Notes under the pieces: model-generated
Seen by the model: the letters and a program-made list of their open reading frames with translations, nothing else
The model's database searches: none
Told to the model about the DNA's origin: nothing
NCBI GenBank assembly: GCA_032173965.1
Contig: CM063284.1
Coordinates: 137,677,625 to 137,741,624, forward strand
Direction of reading: 5' to 3'
DNA from: Sitta carolinensis
Taxonomy: Eukaryota > Chordata > Aves > Passeriformes > Sittidae
DNA length: 64,000 nt
Made by a program: the position numbers and the translations under genes
Shown: one piece after another, positions 52,901 through 64,000 of the stretch
Position numbering within the stretch: the first letter of the stretch is position 1
How the letters are laid out: every line of letters starts with the position of its first letter

Positions 52901-55900
52901 GATAAATTTTTATTTTTAGTCTCCAAAACAGGATGAAAGACAGCATTAGTTGTGATTCCTACACATCATATAAAAACCTGAAGCTGCATTTTAACATATC
53001 TTCCTAATCTCAGTTTTTATATATATATATTTTTTAAGGCTTATATTAACCACTGCTCACTATAAATACTAAAACTCCATGTTAAGAATCTCTGGTTTAG
53101 ATGAATTTTCAATCTCTCCTAAGAGACTAGAGGGTTACCTCTTCTGTTTTCATGCTGTTAGTAGCAGAAACAGGAAACAAAAGTACGTAACTGAGAATAG
53201 TTCTTCAAGAAGACAAAATTAAGAGTAATCCAGACTGTACCACAGTGACCCAAAAGGGTGACTCCAAACACAGCTACATCTGGTAAGGAATTATGAATTT
53301 AAAAACAGATTATATTTTTGTGGGCAGAAGGAAAGATAAAATTGTGATTTCACTAAATGTTAATGGCTGTTCAGCTACTTTTTTTAACTTTTACCTATTT
53401 GGAATATCATTGTTTTCCGCTTACAGTACAGTTCTGGAATTCTCTAACTGCTTCATTCAAGTAAATAGGGACTGGGCATGTTTGTGTCAAGGTTAAATTT
53501 AGATGTATAGGGTAAATTATGTTCTCAGTTTCATTTCACTGTAAATACTCAGTAATTGAAATCAATGGACCTACTCCTGATTTATACGAGTGTTACTAAA
53601 GGCAGAATTTGATGTGTCTCAGGTCAATACCAAGGGTCCTGCACACAAACAATTACACTAACCTATATCATCTCTGCAGCTATGTCAAGGATACCACTAT
53701 GTGTAAAATTGCAGCATCTTATCCAGGCTGAAGATTAACTGAATCCAGAACAATGTTTTAATGGCATTAATAAATTTCCATAATGGAGGTGAAATGAGTT
53801 GCAGCAACAGGAACAACCTTCTGAGATATACAACATAGTCACTTTAGTGCTGATAAAGTATACAATGGCAATTAGAAACATAAACCCTACCTGCATAAAT
53901 ATGAAGTCATTCCAACATTGAAAGGACCCTTTGTTTCCTTTAATGTCTTAAAAATACTAGAAATTTTCATAGAAATAAATCTCAGATAATAGGTAACCAA
54001 AAAGATAGCGAAGACTAGACACGAGTGGATATTTTTAGCTTATATTTGAAATCTTATTGTGAAATAAATATCACTGAAGATTATTACAAATGCAAGTAAA
54101 TTTTATAGATGTAATGATTTACCATCATTTAAAAAAATAATTCTGGTGTTTAACATGTTACTTAGTTAAACTATGGAAAATTTTAAAATTAAAATTAGAC
54201 TTAGGTAATATTTTCAAACAGGATAGCTAAAATAAAGTGCTTAAATCAATGCCACTTAAATTGTAACAGATTTTTAATCATAAATTTGACCAGTGCTGGA
54301 AACAATGCTACAGTTCCATACAGCAAACTAGTATATTTCAGTAGCAGAAACCAACCTGCACTAAATTAAGCTGGTTGTTGTCGGATTCCGAAAGTAAGAA
54401 TAAATTAACAATGTCATTGACTTTAGCAAGTAATACGTGTACTGCTTGCAGCACCATTACATACATGACAAACTAACAGGACAAATATCTGGGTCATAAA
54501 GCAGAGCTGGTGGATTGGTGAAATGTGAAGAACGTTTGTATTTCCAAGACAGAAAGATTAATAACCATTTCCACTGGGGGAAAGCATGAATTTAATGCAG
54601 GGCAAACTATTCTTGGTTTCCCTTTCCTTACCTCAGCTTTCCTTTTTATTGCACCATAACCAACATGGATTTTGCACACTTTTTTTTTAAATTTTGATTT
54701 CTATCTAATAAAAATTTTATCTGTTATTTTGAAAAGTCCTAGCTTTTCACTCCTTTTATCTAGACTTCCAAGTTGATATTGATAATCAGAATGATTTGTA
54801 TGTTATTCTACCCAAATGACAGTTGTGAATGCATTCTCTTCTTATTTATTCAATTTCCAAATAAGAATAAATATAAAAATATGTTTTTTAAAAAAACAGA
54901 AAAAACATTGAACACGTAAGGATGTCTCTTCTAGAGCAAATCTGGAAGCTCCATTTTACTTTTCTTCCCATTCCTGCAGCTTTCCCTTTCTTCCCTTGGC
55001 AGTTGCCCTGGCACACACACACACACACGAGGAATTCTGCTTGCAGTTGCTCTCCAGCAGTTTTGGCAGGGTCACTTCCACAACACAAATTTAAGCCAAA
55101 GCCAAGTATCTTCACCTTTGGAAAATTGTATAAACACTCCAAAATAAATCATTCTGCTCTGTATGGAACATGTCTAAGGCAAGAAGAGCTCTAACTACCT
55201 CTTGGGAAAAGGGAATAAGGAGAAGCACAAAGAGAAAGCAGCACAGAAACAGAGAATTAAACAAAACCAGGAATAATTTAAAAGTGAGTTCTACAGCTTA
55301 AAAGAGACTGGCTTTTCTGGAAGCTACATGCTTCTGTTTTTCTACACAAAAGCAGCAATTTAAAGTTCTCAATCCTATCCACATTAGTATGACCTGAAGT
55401 GGCCACCTCCCAGGCCCATCCTTCCTATATCAGACCTGCCAGCAATAGCAATATTGGCTGTGTGAATTAATTCAGTACAGCGGATACTCTCAAAGTTTTA
55501 TTAGATTATCCAAAGTATGACACAAATGGGAAAAAAAAAAATCTGAAACAAAGTAGGTATTCACTACCAAAAAGCACAAGAAAAGCACTAAGATGGAATT
55601 AATTTTAAAAGGGCCTTTTTGATTAAGAATCCTGCTTACGATTTTCAGGAAAAGTGCAAATGTAGCAGAACATACAGGCAGCTCACCATCTTTACTCCCT
55701 CCCTGAACTTGTCATTCTCAGTATTCCCTGAACACTTGAACTCTCAAGACTTTCAGCTCTCTGTTTGGCGTTCATGATTTTGAACTATTTCAAAATGTTG
55801 GAAATGCTAAAGAAATTTGATTTAGAGGTCCTCCATGCAAAAATTTCTGTAATAATCTAAATGTTCGTTTTTGTGAAAGACCAAGTTACTTGTCATTCAT

Positions 55901-56829
55901 ATTGTTCAAGTACTTTCACTGAGAGAAGGAAGAGAAGTAAATCTGACTGACAGACCAGTGGATAGTGGAATGAAATTTAAATTAGAGAGATAAATCCAGA
56001 AAACCTCTAACAGGTACATTGGTTATGTTTTTATGCAGTAGAAGTGTTTTCCAATTCAAATTGCTTAATATACTTTTTCATGAACTCATTCCAAATGCAG
56101 ATCAGAAGATACAGCACAAGAATTCACGAAGAAAATATGGTGGCCTATGTCTGATTAACAGATTTAAAAGTTCTATACCTTTGCTTGAAATTTACTTACT
56201 CATTTAAATTACACTATAAAGGGTTTATTTTTTTTTTATTGTAAAATTTTAACTGAAGATTAAATTAAACTAAAAAATTGTATCTGCATAAGTTACTGAC
56301 TATAAAACAATGATCAGTGTAAGCTCGAATTTTGTGACAAATAAGCATCAAGCATCTTTCGTGTCAGTCTCTCAAAACTGTGTCAACTTATTCATCCTCA
56401 TTCAATATAGTCAATTTTTAACTGAAATGGATAGGTGGCACTTTCAGTACTGAAGGGTTCGTCTGAAGATGCAGTTTCTGCATAATGGATAGGATTTGCA
56501 GTAGCACTCAGGCCTGACAGAAATCTCTTCTTTTACAGTCACTAGAAGTATTTTTAAATGAGAACAAGAATAGGTCAAGGGCTTTCAAAATCTTACCCCC
56601 TATTTATGCCAAGCTAAAACATATACTTCTTAAAAAAGCAGCACAATATCTACATATTGATACTAGGTCCACAAAGAAAATAATTTTTCCTTTTAAAAGA
56701 AAAAAAACCCTAACTGTAGAATATAATCTAGCTTGTTTACATACACAAGTAGCCTGCATTCTTCAGACAGCCTTTTTGGCTGTTTTCAGTGAAATGAATT
56801 GTTAGATTATGCTCTAATTAATCAGTTGG
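49947..56829. other. AT-rich intronic sequence, no recognised element
   Basis: Nearly 7 kb. No retroviral primer-binding site or gag/pol homology follows the LTR. A short (AC)n run lies near 55013-55028 and a TA run near 53020. A short GC-richer stretch at 54940-55080 is unremarkable. Confidence 0.55.
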
Positions 56830-59770
56830 ACTATGGAAATTGAAGCAATGGAAGTTGCCAGGGGAAAGGGAACCTCAGTCCATCCTACTCCTACCAGTGT
56901 GATGCCAGTGCCAGCAAGAGATGCCCAGAGCCTGGAGAGGGACTGCAGATCATCAGGAGAACACCTGAGGAGCAGCACAAAGGAATTCCAGCCACTCCAG
57001 ACTGTGGGGCAGCTTCACCGGGGCTCCAACTCAACTGCCTCTATGCAAGCACAAGCAGCATGGAGAATAAACGAGGGGAGTTAGAGATGTGCACATGCCT
57101 ACAGGGATGTGATCTTACTCGCATGACATGCAGACATTGTGGGATGGATGTCTCCTATGAATGGAATGTTGAAATTAAAGGATACAAGGTCCTGAGGAAG
57201 GACAGGTAGAGGAGAAAAGATGGGGTGTTGCCCTCTTTGTCAAAGACCAGCTGGAGTTAATGGAGGTCTGCTTGAGAATGATTGAGGAGCAGACCAAGAG
57301 CCCATGGATCATCAGAATAAAAGGAAGGGTAAGGGCAGGTGACATAGTCATGGGGGTCTGCTATAGGCCATGCAATCAGGAAGACCAAGTGTGTGAGGCC
57401 CTCTGGAGACAGAGCGGCCTGATATTCACAAGTCCTGGTTGTCATGGAGGACTTCAACCACCAGATACATGTTAAGGGACAACACAGTAGGACAAGCAAT
57501 TCAGGAGGTTCCTGGAATGCATTGATGGTAACTACTTTCTCCAAGGGACCAATAAAGGAGAGGGGCTATGCTTGACCTTGTTCTCACCAAAGAGGAGGGG
57601 TTGGTGGGCAGTGTGAAGCTCCAGGTTGTGAAGGAATGTGAAGCCTTGGCTGCACTGACCAAGAATTGGTAGAGCTTCAGATCCTTAGGCCAGTGAGGGG
57701 GATGCACATCAAGCTCACCTCTGGATTTCAGGAAGAAAACTTGGCTTCTTCAGGGATCTGCTTGGTAGAGTACCATGGGATAAAGCCCTGGAGGCAAGCT
57801 GGCCCAAGGAAATTGGCCAATATTCAAGGATCACCTCCTGCAAGCTCAGGAGTGATGTATTTCAACAAAGATGAAGTCAGAGTCCTGCATGGATGAACAA
57901 GGAGATTCTGGACAAACTGAAATACAAAAAGATATGGAACAGAAGCAAGGACAGGTAGCTTGGAAGGAATATAGAGAAATTCTCTGAGCAGCAAATGATT
58001 GTGTTAGGAAAGCTATAGCCTTGACAGAAATGTGTCCAGGGATGTCAAGAACTCTAAGAAAAGCTTCTACAGGTATGTCAGCAGTGAAAGAATGAGTGGG
58101 GAAAATGTGGGCCCTCTATGGAAGAATATGGAGAAGGCTGAAGTACTCAACAACATTTTTGCATCAGTCTTCAATGGCAAGTGCTCCATACCACCCATGT
58201 CACGAAAGGTAAAGGAAGTGACTGGAGAACAAATAAATGTCCAGCACATGAAAAGATCAAGTTCAAAACCACCCAAGGAACCTGAAAGTGCACAAGTCCA
58301 TGGGACACGATAACAAGTCCAGTGGGAATGGGCAGATAAAATTGCTAAGCCACTATCCAGCATGGTGGAAAAGTGAGGTGCCCACTAACTGGAAGAATGG
58401 AAACAAAACTTCCATTTTCAAAAAAAGGTAATAAGGAATACCCAGGAAACTACAGGCCAGTCAATCTCATCCCTTTGCTTGACAAGATCACAGAGCAGAA
58501 CCTGCTGGAAGTTATGCTAAGGGAAATAAGTAAATGATTGGTGACCACCAACATCCAACATGGCTTCACTAAGGGCAGAATGTGCCAAAAAATCTGATAG
58601 CCTTCTATGACAAGACTACAGTGCTGGTGGGTAAAGGAAGAACAAATGCCATCATCTACCTGGATATGAATAAACAATTTGACGAGGTCTTGCATAATTT
58701 CCTTGTCTCTGAATTGGAGAAGCAGGGATTTGGTGGGTGGGCCACTCAGCGGATAAGGAATTGGCAAGATGGTCACACTCAAAGACCTTTTGTCAGTGGT
58801 TCACTGTCCTGTTGGAGACCTGAAATGAGTGTTATTCTTCAGGGGGCAGTACTGGGACTGGTGCTCTTCAACATCTTTGTCAGTGACATGGGCATGAGAT
58901 CCAGTATGCTCTCAGCAAGTCTGCTGACAACGCCAAGCTGTGTGGTGTGGTCAATACTCTGGAGGGAAGGGAAGTCATCCAGCAGAACCTGGACAGATTT
59001 GAGAGGTGGGTCCTCATGAACTTCATGAAGTTCAGCAAGACCATATGCAAGGTCTTGCCCGGATCAAGACAATCCCAAGCACAAATATAGGCTGGACAGA
59101 GAATGTATTAAGAGCAGCCCTGAGGAGGAGCCACACGTGGGGGAGTTGGTAGATGAAAAGGTCAACATGAGCTGGTAATGTGCATCTGCAACCCAGAAGG
59201 CCAACTGTGTCCTGCATCAAAAGGAACATGACCAGCAGGTCCAGAGAGGTAATTCTCCTCCTCTTCTCTGCTCTTCTGAGACTTCACCTGGAGTACTGCA
59301 TCCATCTTTGCAATCCCCAGCATTAAAAGAGGGTCCAGAGAGTGGCCACTGAGATGATTAGAGGGCTGGAATGCCTCTCCTGTGAACAGGGGCTGAGAGA
59401 GTTGGGATTCCATAGAGTGGAGCTCATGTTAAAGCAGTCTTCCAGTACCAGCAGGGGCCTACAAGAAGCCTGAGCAGGGACTTTTTGCAGGGATGTGTGG
59501 TGATAGGATAAGGGCATATGGCTTTAAATAGAAAGAGGGTAGGTTTAGATTAGATATTTCTTTACTGTAAGAGTGATGAGACTGGAAAATACCTCCCAGA
59601 GAAGTCGTGGATACCCCATACCTGATGATGTTCAAGGCCAGCCTGGCTGGGGCTCTGAGCAACCTGGTCTAGAGGAAAGTATCCTTGTCCAAACCAGAGG
59701 GGGCATGGAACCAGATGATGTTTAAGGTCCCTTCCAACCCAAATTATTCTATGATTCTTAGATTCTATGA
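56830..59770 (+). mobile_element. CR1 LINE, about 2.9 kb, inactive
   Basis: Plus-strand CR1 with decayed second open reading frame, in order. Start of the endonuclease near 57020-57100. Endonuclease block near 57335-57480 (AGDIVMGVCYRPCNQ, CHGGLQPPDT). Linker near 57660-58330 ([33 protein letters not shown]). RT core near 58540-59020 (QHGFTKG-like, IYLDMNKQFDEVLHN, GAVLGLVLFNIFVSD). The catalytic motif reads SADNAK instead of FADDTK, so the second catalytic Asp is lost. The RT C-terminal region runs to about 59560, and the 3' end (GGTCCCTTCCAACCC, TATGATTCTTAGATTCTATG) closes at 59770. Several frameshifts and stops separate the fragments. The element lies antisense to CSMD3. Confidence 0.93.
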
Positions 59771-60510
59771 GACAGGCTGTTCCCCTGCAGCTCATGGAAA
59801 GCCATTGTGGAGAAAATAATCACCTGCAGCCCATGAAAGACCCAGTGTTGGAGTAGGTGGATGTACCTGAAGGATGCTGTGCCTCTGTGGGAAGACTGTG
59901 CTCAAGCAGGCTCCAGGCAGGACCTTTGGTCTCATGGAGAGAGGAGCCCACCCTGGAGAAGTATTCCTGTCAGGTCTTGTGACCCTGGGGGGGGACCCAC
60001 ACTGAAGCAGTTTGTGAAGAACTGAATCCCATGGGAGTGACACACATCAGAGGATTTTTCGAGGTATGTCTCTCATGAAAGGGATTCCACACTGAAGCAG
60101 GAAAGAGTGTGAGGAGTCCTCCTCTTGAGAATGAAGGATTGGCAGAGACATGTGATGAACTGACCACAGTCCCCATTCCTCATCCCCCTTCACCATTGAG
60201 GAAAAGCAGAGAGAGAACCTGGGTGTGAAATTGAGCCCAGGAAGAAGTAATGGGTGGGGGGAAGGTGGTCTAAGATTTGTTTTTAATTCTTATTATGCTA
60301 CTCTGATTTGATTGGTGATTAAAATAATTTCCCTAAGTCGAATCTGTTTTGATTATCATGGTAACTGGTGAGTGACCTCTCACTCCTTGGTCTCACTCAA
60401 CCCATGAGTCTTTTTTTTGAAATATTTTCTCCTCCATGCCCAGTTGAAGAGGGGAGTGACAGATCAGTTTTAATGGGTGCTGGGTGTCCAACCAGGGTGA
60501 ACCCATCACA
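59771..60510 (+). mobile_element. 5'-truncated ERV LTR, same family as 48860-49946
   Basis: It starts directly at the CR1 terminus and aligns with about 49211-49946 of the other copy. Shared blocks include CCCTGCAG near the start, the GGATG and CAGGCTCC...GGCAG segments, GTGATGAACTGACC, the TTCCCTAA segment and the terminal ACCCATCACA. The first roughly 350 bp of the LTR, with the TATA region, are missing. The polyadenylation signal has decayed to GATTAAAATAA. Divergence from the other copy is substantial. Confidence 0.75.
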
Positions 60511-61286
60511 AGCTTTTTTTAATACCACATCAGTAGAAAAAGCTGTCTGTTGCACAGAGATGTTTCATATGATAATAACAGAAACATCTGGAAAAATCAG
60601 AAAAAATGCCTGTAATTCAAGGAAGTACATAAATTCAATTGCCTTATTTTAAGTATGTGCTGAATTGTTACGCATTTTATGGAAACTTCAGCTTTACACA
60701 TAAGGCAATTGAAGACATTTTCTGCTGCCTAATGGGAGCCATGTATTGCTGTAAAGGGTTAATAATTGTTTACTCTGATTTTCCTTGCTTTCCTTTGCTT
60801 TTCTCCTCCCTGTTCATTTGTTTGTACTTTCAAGAGTCTTTTAATATCTCCACTTTACCTAACAAGTTTTGAAAATCATCTAAAAAAATAAGAAGAAAAG
60901 AAATTGCTTTTTTTTTTTCCAGATGAAATTGCTTTTGCTCTAAAATATTCTGGGAAATAGTCTCTGGGAAATATGCTCTTGCATGCAACACTGAAATGTT
61001 CTATGGTATAATAATTAAAACATCACTTCAGATTTATAATTGCATAATTGATGGGTACATGAAAAATATTCTTACTCAATGCTTTTTTTTTTGTTTTGTT
61101 TTGTTTTTTTTTAGTGCTTTTGTTATGCTGGTTAATTTCTGAAAAGAAAACCAATCCTGTTCCTATGCACACATTGCATGTCCATTTTACTGCTTTTTTA
61201 GTGCTTGGTAAAAGTAGATGCAGACTGCCAGGTGATCTCTGTCAAATCTATAAAATCTGGATGAAAGGACTATTGAATTGTTGGGG
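60511..61286. other. AT-rich intronic sequence, no recognised element
   Basis: Unique-looking sequence with T-rich stretches near 60910 and 61083-61115. Confidence 0.5.

Positions 61287-61324
<38 letters not shown>
61287..61324. repeat. Poly-A homopolymer, 38 bp
   Basis: Uninterrupted A run preceded by GGGG. No retroposon body recognised upstream. Confidence 0.9.
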
Positions 61325-61326
<2 letters not shown>

Positions 61327-63334
61327 CTTGAGGCAATCTAAGCTTTTACCAAAGGTAAACACAAGTCACACACGGACAGGAGTAGAACAGCTCTGTTCTA
61401 GCTTTCAACATGCTTTTGTTAGATGGCCTCTGGAAGACAAGGAGGGAAGGCAACAGTATTAAGGGAGCAAGTAAATGCTGCTTGTTCTATGATACCCATG
61501 TAATTGAATCTAGGCACACAATTAACTTTACATATTAAGAAATTTGTCTGGTTCTTCAAGTCCTGTGGGAATTTTGCCATTCAGATCAACAGGAAGAGAA
61601 AAGGAAAGACTTAGTAGGATTATTTCACTTTAAATTAAATTAAACTTTTGCATGCAGGATCAGACAGAAGTAAGAACATGCAGCTAGGTAATATGCTGCA
61701 TAAATTATATATCTTTTCCCAAATATTTTTGACTCATAACCATAGAATCCTTTGCAAATATTATTTGGTCCCTATGATATACTTTTTAGGGAAATAAAAT
61801 GAATTTTCTCTGCTTACAAATTTTTCAATAAAAGTGAAGCTGCATGAATGAATCATCAAAAGTTCCATAAAGTTTAAGCAATTATCTTATTATAAACTAT
61901 GCATTAGAATTTTTAAACAAGAAAATCTGTGTTGCTAGTAAAAAGAATGTTTTATATATGATTAAACTGATGCAATTCAGAATTCACATGCTGAATTAAT
62001 CTCATACATTTTAGACCCACAAAGAGAGATTTTTAAAGAAGTCAACATTATGAGGATGAATTATCAAATCCAGGATAAATATCAGAAGCCTGCCAAGAGC
62101 AGCAGACTAAAGAGATGAGAAACTGACTTCCCATTATGAAAATGCATTGACGATGGAGGAGAAATCCTATCCACTATTTAAAAATATTCCACTGGAATAT
62201 TTTAGTATTATTGTTGTGAATATTTCCTCTTAAAAACAGACAATCAAACAAACAAACCAACAAAAAAAAACTAAACAACAAACTCACACCAAAACTGAAG
62301 TCCAGCTGGTTTGGTTTCAGCAGCCGTGTACAGTAAATGAAAGCAGTTCTCTTTCCCAGCAATATAGATGACAAACCAGGTCCATGTGCATGCCAAGTTT
62401 TTCTGCAGACGTTGTAGCACAAAATAGAGAAGGTTTAATCCCTAATAGCACAAAGAGTTGCATTGGCTTGAACTCAGCTATGAGAAACAGAGCAGTTACT
62501 GTGTTTTCGCACATAGCTGTTTCATGCACAGCCAGTGAATTACTTCTGATGCATTCATATTTTGGGAATTTACAAAACCAGAGGGAAGGAAGGAATAAGC
62601 GTCCACAGGAAGACAAGATACACTTCTTTAAATACCCATCCAGCAAACAGATAAAACTCATAAATAAATTCAATTCCTTCAACAAGCTATATATTATGTG
62701 GCAATAGTTGTTTAATCTTTGCTATAAATAAAAAAAATCCAGTGAAAGAAATTTAAGCCAAGACATTTAAATTCAAATAATTTTCACATTATTAAGATGT
62801 ATCACTACTACATGCTAATTTGACTAAGAAAAAAACCTTAATAAAACATTTTTCCACCTACAGATCTCCCAAACATATTGTGATGGATCCATACATAAAG
62901 ATATATGGCAAATCATATTCATTATTTTTCCTACTGGATAAGTGCAGATGTTATCCAAATATCCCTTGTGGGTACAGGATTTTTAGAAACTATTAGGCAT
63001 ACAGGAGTTCTGTGCTAAGCTGAGGATTAAATAAGTTACTTCAAAGCTACTGAAGCAACTGCAATTGGAGTCAAAGTACCTCTGAAGATTTGAGCATTTT
63101 GAATGTGAAACATTCAAAGTCTGCTTGACCACCATTAAAAAAATCCAAAACATCAAGGACAGAATGAACTTAAAAGCCTGGGGTTTAGTATGGTGGAGTT
63201 GAAACACTGAGAAATTCTCTGTTACTTAGCCTGGACTAAGGCCATCCTTTTTCTCCTGGCTTCAGAACATCTAGTAGGCATTCTCAAAATACATCTAATA
63301 GACTAAGTCTCTAGTCTGTACGGATCTTTTGTGT
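61325..63334. other. AT-rich intronic sequence, no recognised element
   Basis: Contains a short A/C-rich stretch near 62240-62290. Overlapping open frames of 107 and 122 codons on opposite strands near 62317-62707 show no domain. Confidence 0.5.
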
Positions 63335-63786
63335 CCAAAAAAAGGTTACAGAGATGATAAAGGGTCTAGAAAACATTTTAGCAGGAGTGGCTGAGGAAAT
63401 TGGAATAGTTTTGTCTGGAGAGTAGGAGGCTCAGGACATCCCATTGCTCTGTACAACAACATGAAAGGAGGTTGTACTGAAGTAGGGATCTGTTCTCTTC
63501 AGGCATTTCTCAAGTGAAAGAGGGAGAGGAAAGGCCTTAAGTTGTACCAGAGGAGGTTCAAATTAGTTATTAGAAAAAAAAAATTAAAATAAAGTCACTG
63601 AATTAGTAGTCAGGCACTGGAAGAAACTGTCCAGGGAGGTAGAATGGAGTCAGTCTCTGGAAGTGCTCAAGAGGGTCTGGATGTGTCACTTGTGGATACA
63701 GCTTAGGGGCTATTATGATGATGCTGGATAGATGGACTAGATGATTTTGAAGGTCTTTTACAACTTTGATGATTCTGTGATTTTTA
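63335..63786 (+). mobile_element. CR1 LINE 3' fragment
   Basis: Plus-strand CR1 3' region. AAGGTTACAGAGATGATAAA and the GTTTTGTCTGGAGAGTAGGAG block are followed by the ACTGGAAGAAACTGTCCAGG block and the terminal GATGATTTTGAAGGTCTTTT...GATTCTGTGATTTTTAG. It is 5'-truncated to about 450 bp, with no intact frame. A short poly-A-like run near 63572 lies inside it. Confidence 0.85.
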
Positions 63787-64000
63787 GAAAATTTTATGAC
63801 AGTCACAACTTTAATCAAAGTACATCAATTGAGTGTAATGTTCTGTTTCTCTTTCTAGTCCCAAAAACCTCCCAAAGAGGAAAAAAAAAAATAGAAACAC
63901 TACAGTGAAGTTTATAGTTTTCTTCCTGGTTCAGAAAATGTTGATTCTTCATGAAGCAATTCACTTGTCTTCTATATTTTCCTAAACACCAGACTGATTT
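63787..64000. other. Intronic sequence at window edge
   Basis: No element recognised in the final 214 bp. Confidence 0.5.

Noticed and set aside
58582..59019. A 145-residue open frame as a functional gene
   Set aside because: It is a frameshifted piece of CR1 reverse transcriptase with the catalytic motif out of frame and mutated.
48860..60510. The two same-family, same-orientation LTRs as the ends of one provirus
   Set aside because: After removal of the CR1 the spacing (about 6.9 kb) would fit, but 49947-56829 shows no primer-binding site, gag or pol homology, and the two LTRs differ at many positions. Independent insertions are more likely.

Overview
The window reads as avian nuclear DNA, most likely from a passerine. 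It is AT-rich and nearly gene-free. It carries several CR1 LINE copies with the typical CR1 3' end, LTRs of types I recall from songbird genomes, and many long A-homopolymers. No bacterial or viral gene organisation is present. The passerine assignment is inference from repeat types recalled from memory, not from a search. One coding segment can be supported: a 223-bp exon on the minus strand at 12618-12840. It has a canonical AG acceptor and GT donor and encodes the N-terminal half of a CUB domain. I recognise it as the first CUB domain of CSMD3 (CUB and Sushi multiple domains 3), probably coding exon 2. The rest of the window is then intron: 12841-64000 would be the 5' (first) intron and 1-12617 the next intron, both transcribed right to left. 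Layout: 1-7470 is plain AT-rich intron with one (GT)n tract. 7480-7790 is an isolated CpG-rich island. 8684-8735 is a 52-A homopolymer. 10271-11410 holds two adjacent CR1 3' fragments. 11636-12236 is a solo LTR with a perfect 6-bp target duplication. The CSMD3 exon follows, then a second solo LTR at 13428-14006, so the exon is bracketed by two LTRs in the same orientation as the gene. 14007-31900 is intron with a CR1 fragment and microsatellites, including about 270 bp of AAGGG pentanucleotide repeat. 31909-33889 is a 2-kb CR1. 36960-37240 is a second CpG island. 39150-39285 is a G/T-rich block, and 39667-40400 may be decayed coding sequence. 43190-43650 and 47425-47640 are old CR1 pieces. 48860-49946 is a near-complete ERV LTR. 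56830-59770 is a roughly 2.9-kb CR1 that abuts a 5'-truncated LTR of the same family (59771-60510). A last CR1 3' end lies near 63335-63786. There is no operon or multi-gene system. The features that could affect gene function are the CSMD3 exon, its two flanking sense-oriented LTRs (which carry polyadenylation signals and possibly promoters) and the two intronic CpG islands. All retroelement coding regions seen are broken by frameshifts and stops and should be non-autonomous. I found no tRNA, rRNA, CRISPR or intact second protein-coding gene.
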